DNA of 5,892 bases from Planctomycetota bacterium (GTDB lineage: Bacteria; Planctomycetota; Phycisphaerae; WQYP01): NCBI GenBank assembly GCA_021785155.1, contig JAJYGE010000535.1, positions 1 through 5,892 on the forward strand, read 5' to 3'. Position numbers and translations under genes: made by a program. Position 1 is the stretch's first letter. Each line of letters starts with the position of its first letter. Below, in pieces: positions 5,759-5,892 of this stretch. The notes beneath the pieces are model-generated. The model saw nothing but the letters and a program-made list of their open reading frames with translations, had not been told where the DNA came from and did not search any database.

Positions 5759-5892
5759 GGCCGCAATTCTCCCAGCAGGGTTATGAATGCTGTGCATAAT
5801 TCCGCCGCTTGCGGTTCCGTCAGCGCCGCTTTCCGCCACGTCAGACACAAATTCAGGCGGGATCGAAATGTGGTCAGGGCAAATACGACCGG
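5755..5892 (-). CDS. C-terminal 45 residues of an unidentified gene (cut by window edge)
   Basis: The minus-strand frame entering at 5892 is open for 45 codons and stops with TGA at 5755-5757, overlapping the comF ATG by four bases. That junction and the protein-like composition argue that it is a real gene end rather than a chance frame. The segment reads 'FALTTFRSRLNLCLTWRKAAL' up to about residue 24, then an amphipathic helix rich in Ala, Leu and Glu. The beta-strand 'TFRSRLNLCLTWR' followed by a terminal helix faintly recalls the end of condensation-domain acyltransferases (PapA or wax-ester synthase type), but this is a weak resemblance and I do not assign a function. It probably shares a transcript with comF. 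Confidence 0.6.
   Translation of the reverse strand, partial: PVVFALTTFRSRLNLCLTWRKAALTEPQAAELCTAFITLLGELRP

Noticed and set aside
1..5892. CRISPR array, tRNA, rRNA, transposase or phage genes
   Set aside because: No regularly spaced repeats, cloverleaf-like segments, conserved rRNA stretches or transposase motifs were noticed in either strand by reading.

Overview
This is a moderately GC-rich bacterial chromosome segment packed with ordinary genes. The GH78-type exported enzyme and the HEAT-repeat lipoprotein ending in a 'TGQ.F....WQRW' tail fit the Planctomycetes (perhaps Phycisphaerae) or the wider PVC group. That placement is by impression and rests on no marker gene. No rRNA, tRNA, CRISPR array, insertion sequence or phage gene was seen. 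No stretch without a gene exceeds about 255 bases.

Layout, left to right. (1) 1-1214, minus: N-terminal 404 codons of an exported GH78-like alpha-L-rhamnosidase, cut by the window edge before its catalytic domain. (2) 1215-1375: 161-base gap with a ribosome binding site for gene 1 and a short hydrophobic reading frame of doubtful status. (3) 1376-2299, minus: polyprenyl synthase of the IspA (farnesyl diphosphate synthase) type, with a clear TATAAT box and a strong Shine-Dalgarno sequence. (4) 2300-2501: divergent promoter region. (5) 2502-2903, plus: carboxymuconolactone decarboxylase-like protein, the only plus-strand gene. (6) 2904-3157: convergent gap rich in hairpins, including a terminator-like one that serves the minus strand. 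(7) 3158-3886, minus: HEAT-repeat lipoprotein. (8) 3883-4800 (possibly to 4851), minus: glutamate racemase MurI. (9) 4970-5758, minus: ComF-family phosphoribosyltransferase. (10) 5755-5892, minus: C-terminal 45 residues of an unidentified gene.

Genes 10 to 7 form a minus-strand cluster. Gene 10 overlaps comF by ATGA, and murI overlaps the lipoprotein gene by ATGA. A gap of about 120-170 bases separates comF from murI and may hold a promoter. MurI supplies D-glutamate for peptidoglycan, and IspA makes the C15 precursor of the undecaprenyl carrier, quinones and other isoprenoids. Both therefore feed envelope synthesis, though from separate transcription units. The lipoprotein tied to murI is the least understood gene here.

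I found no convincing new system. The items most worth checking are the murI-lipoprotein coupling, the structured convergent intergenic block, and the start-site corrections for comF and murI.
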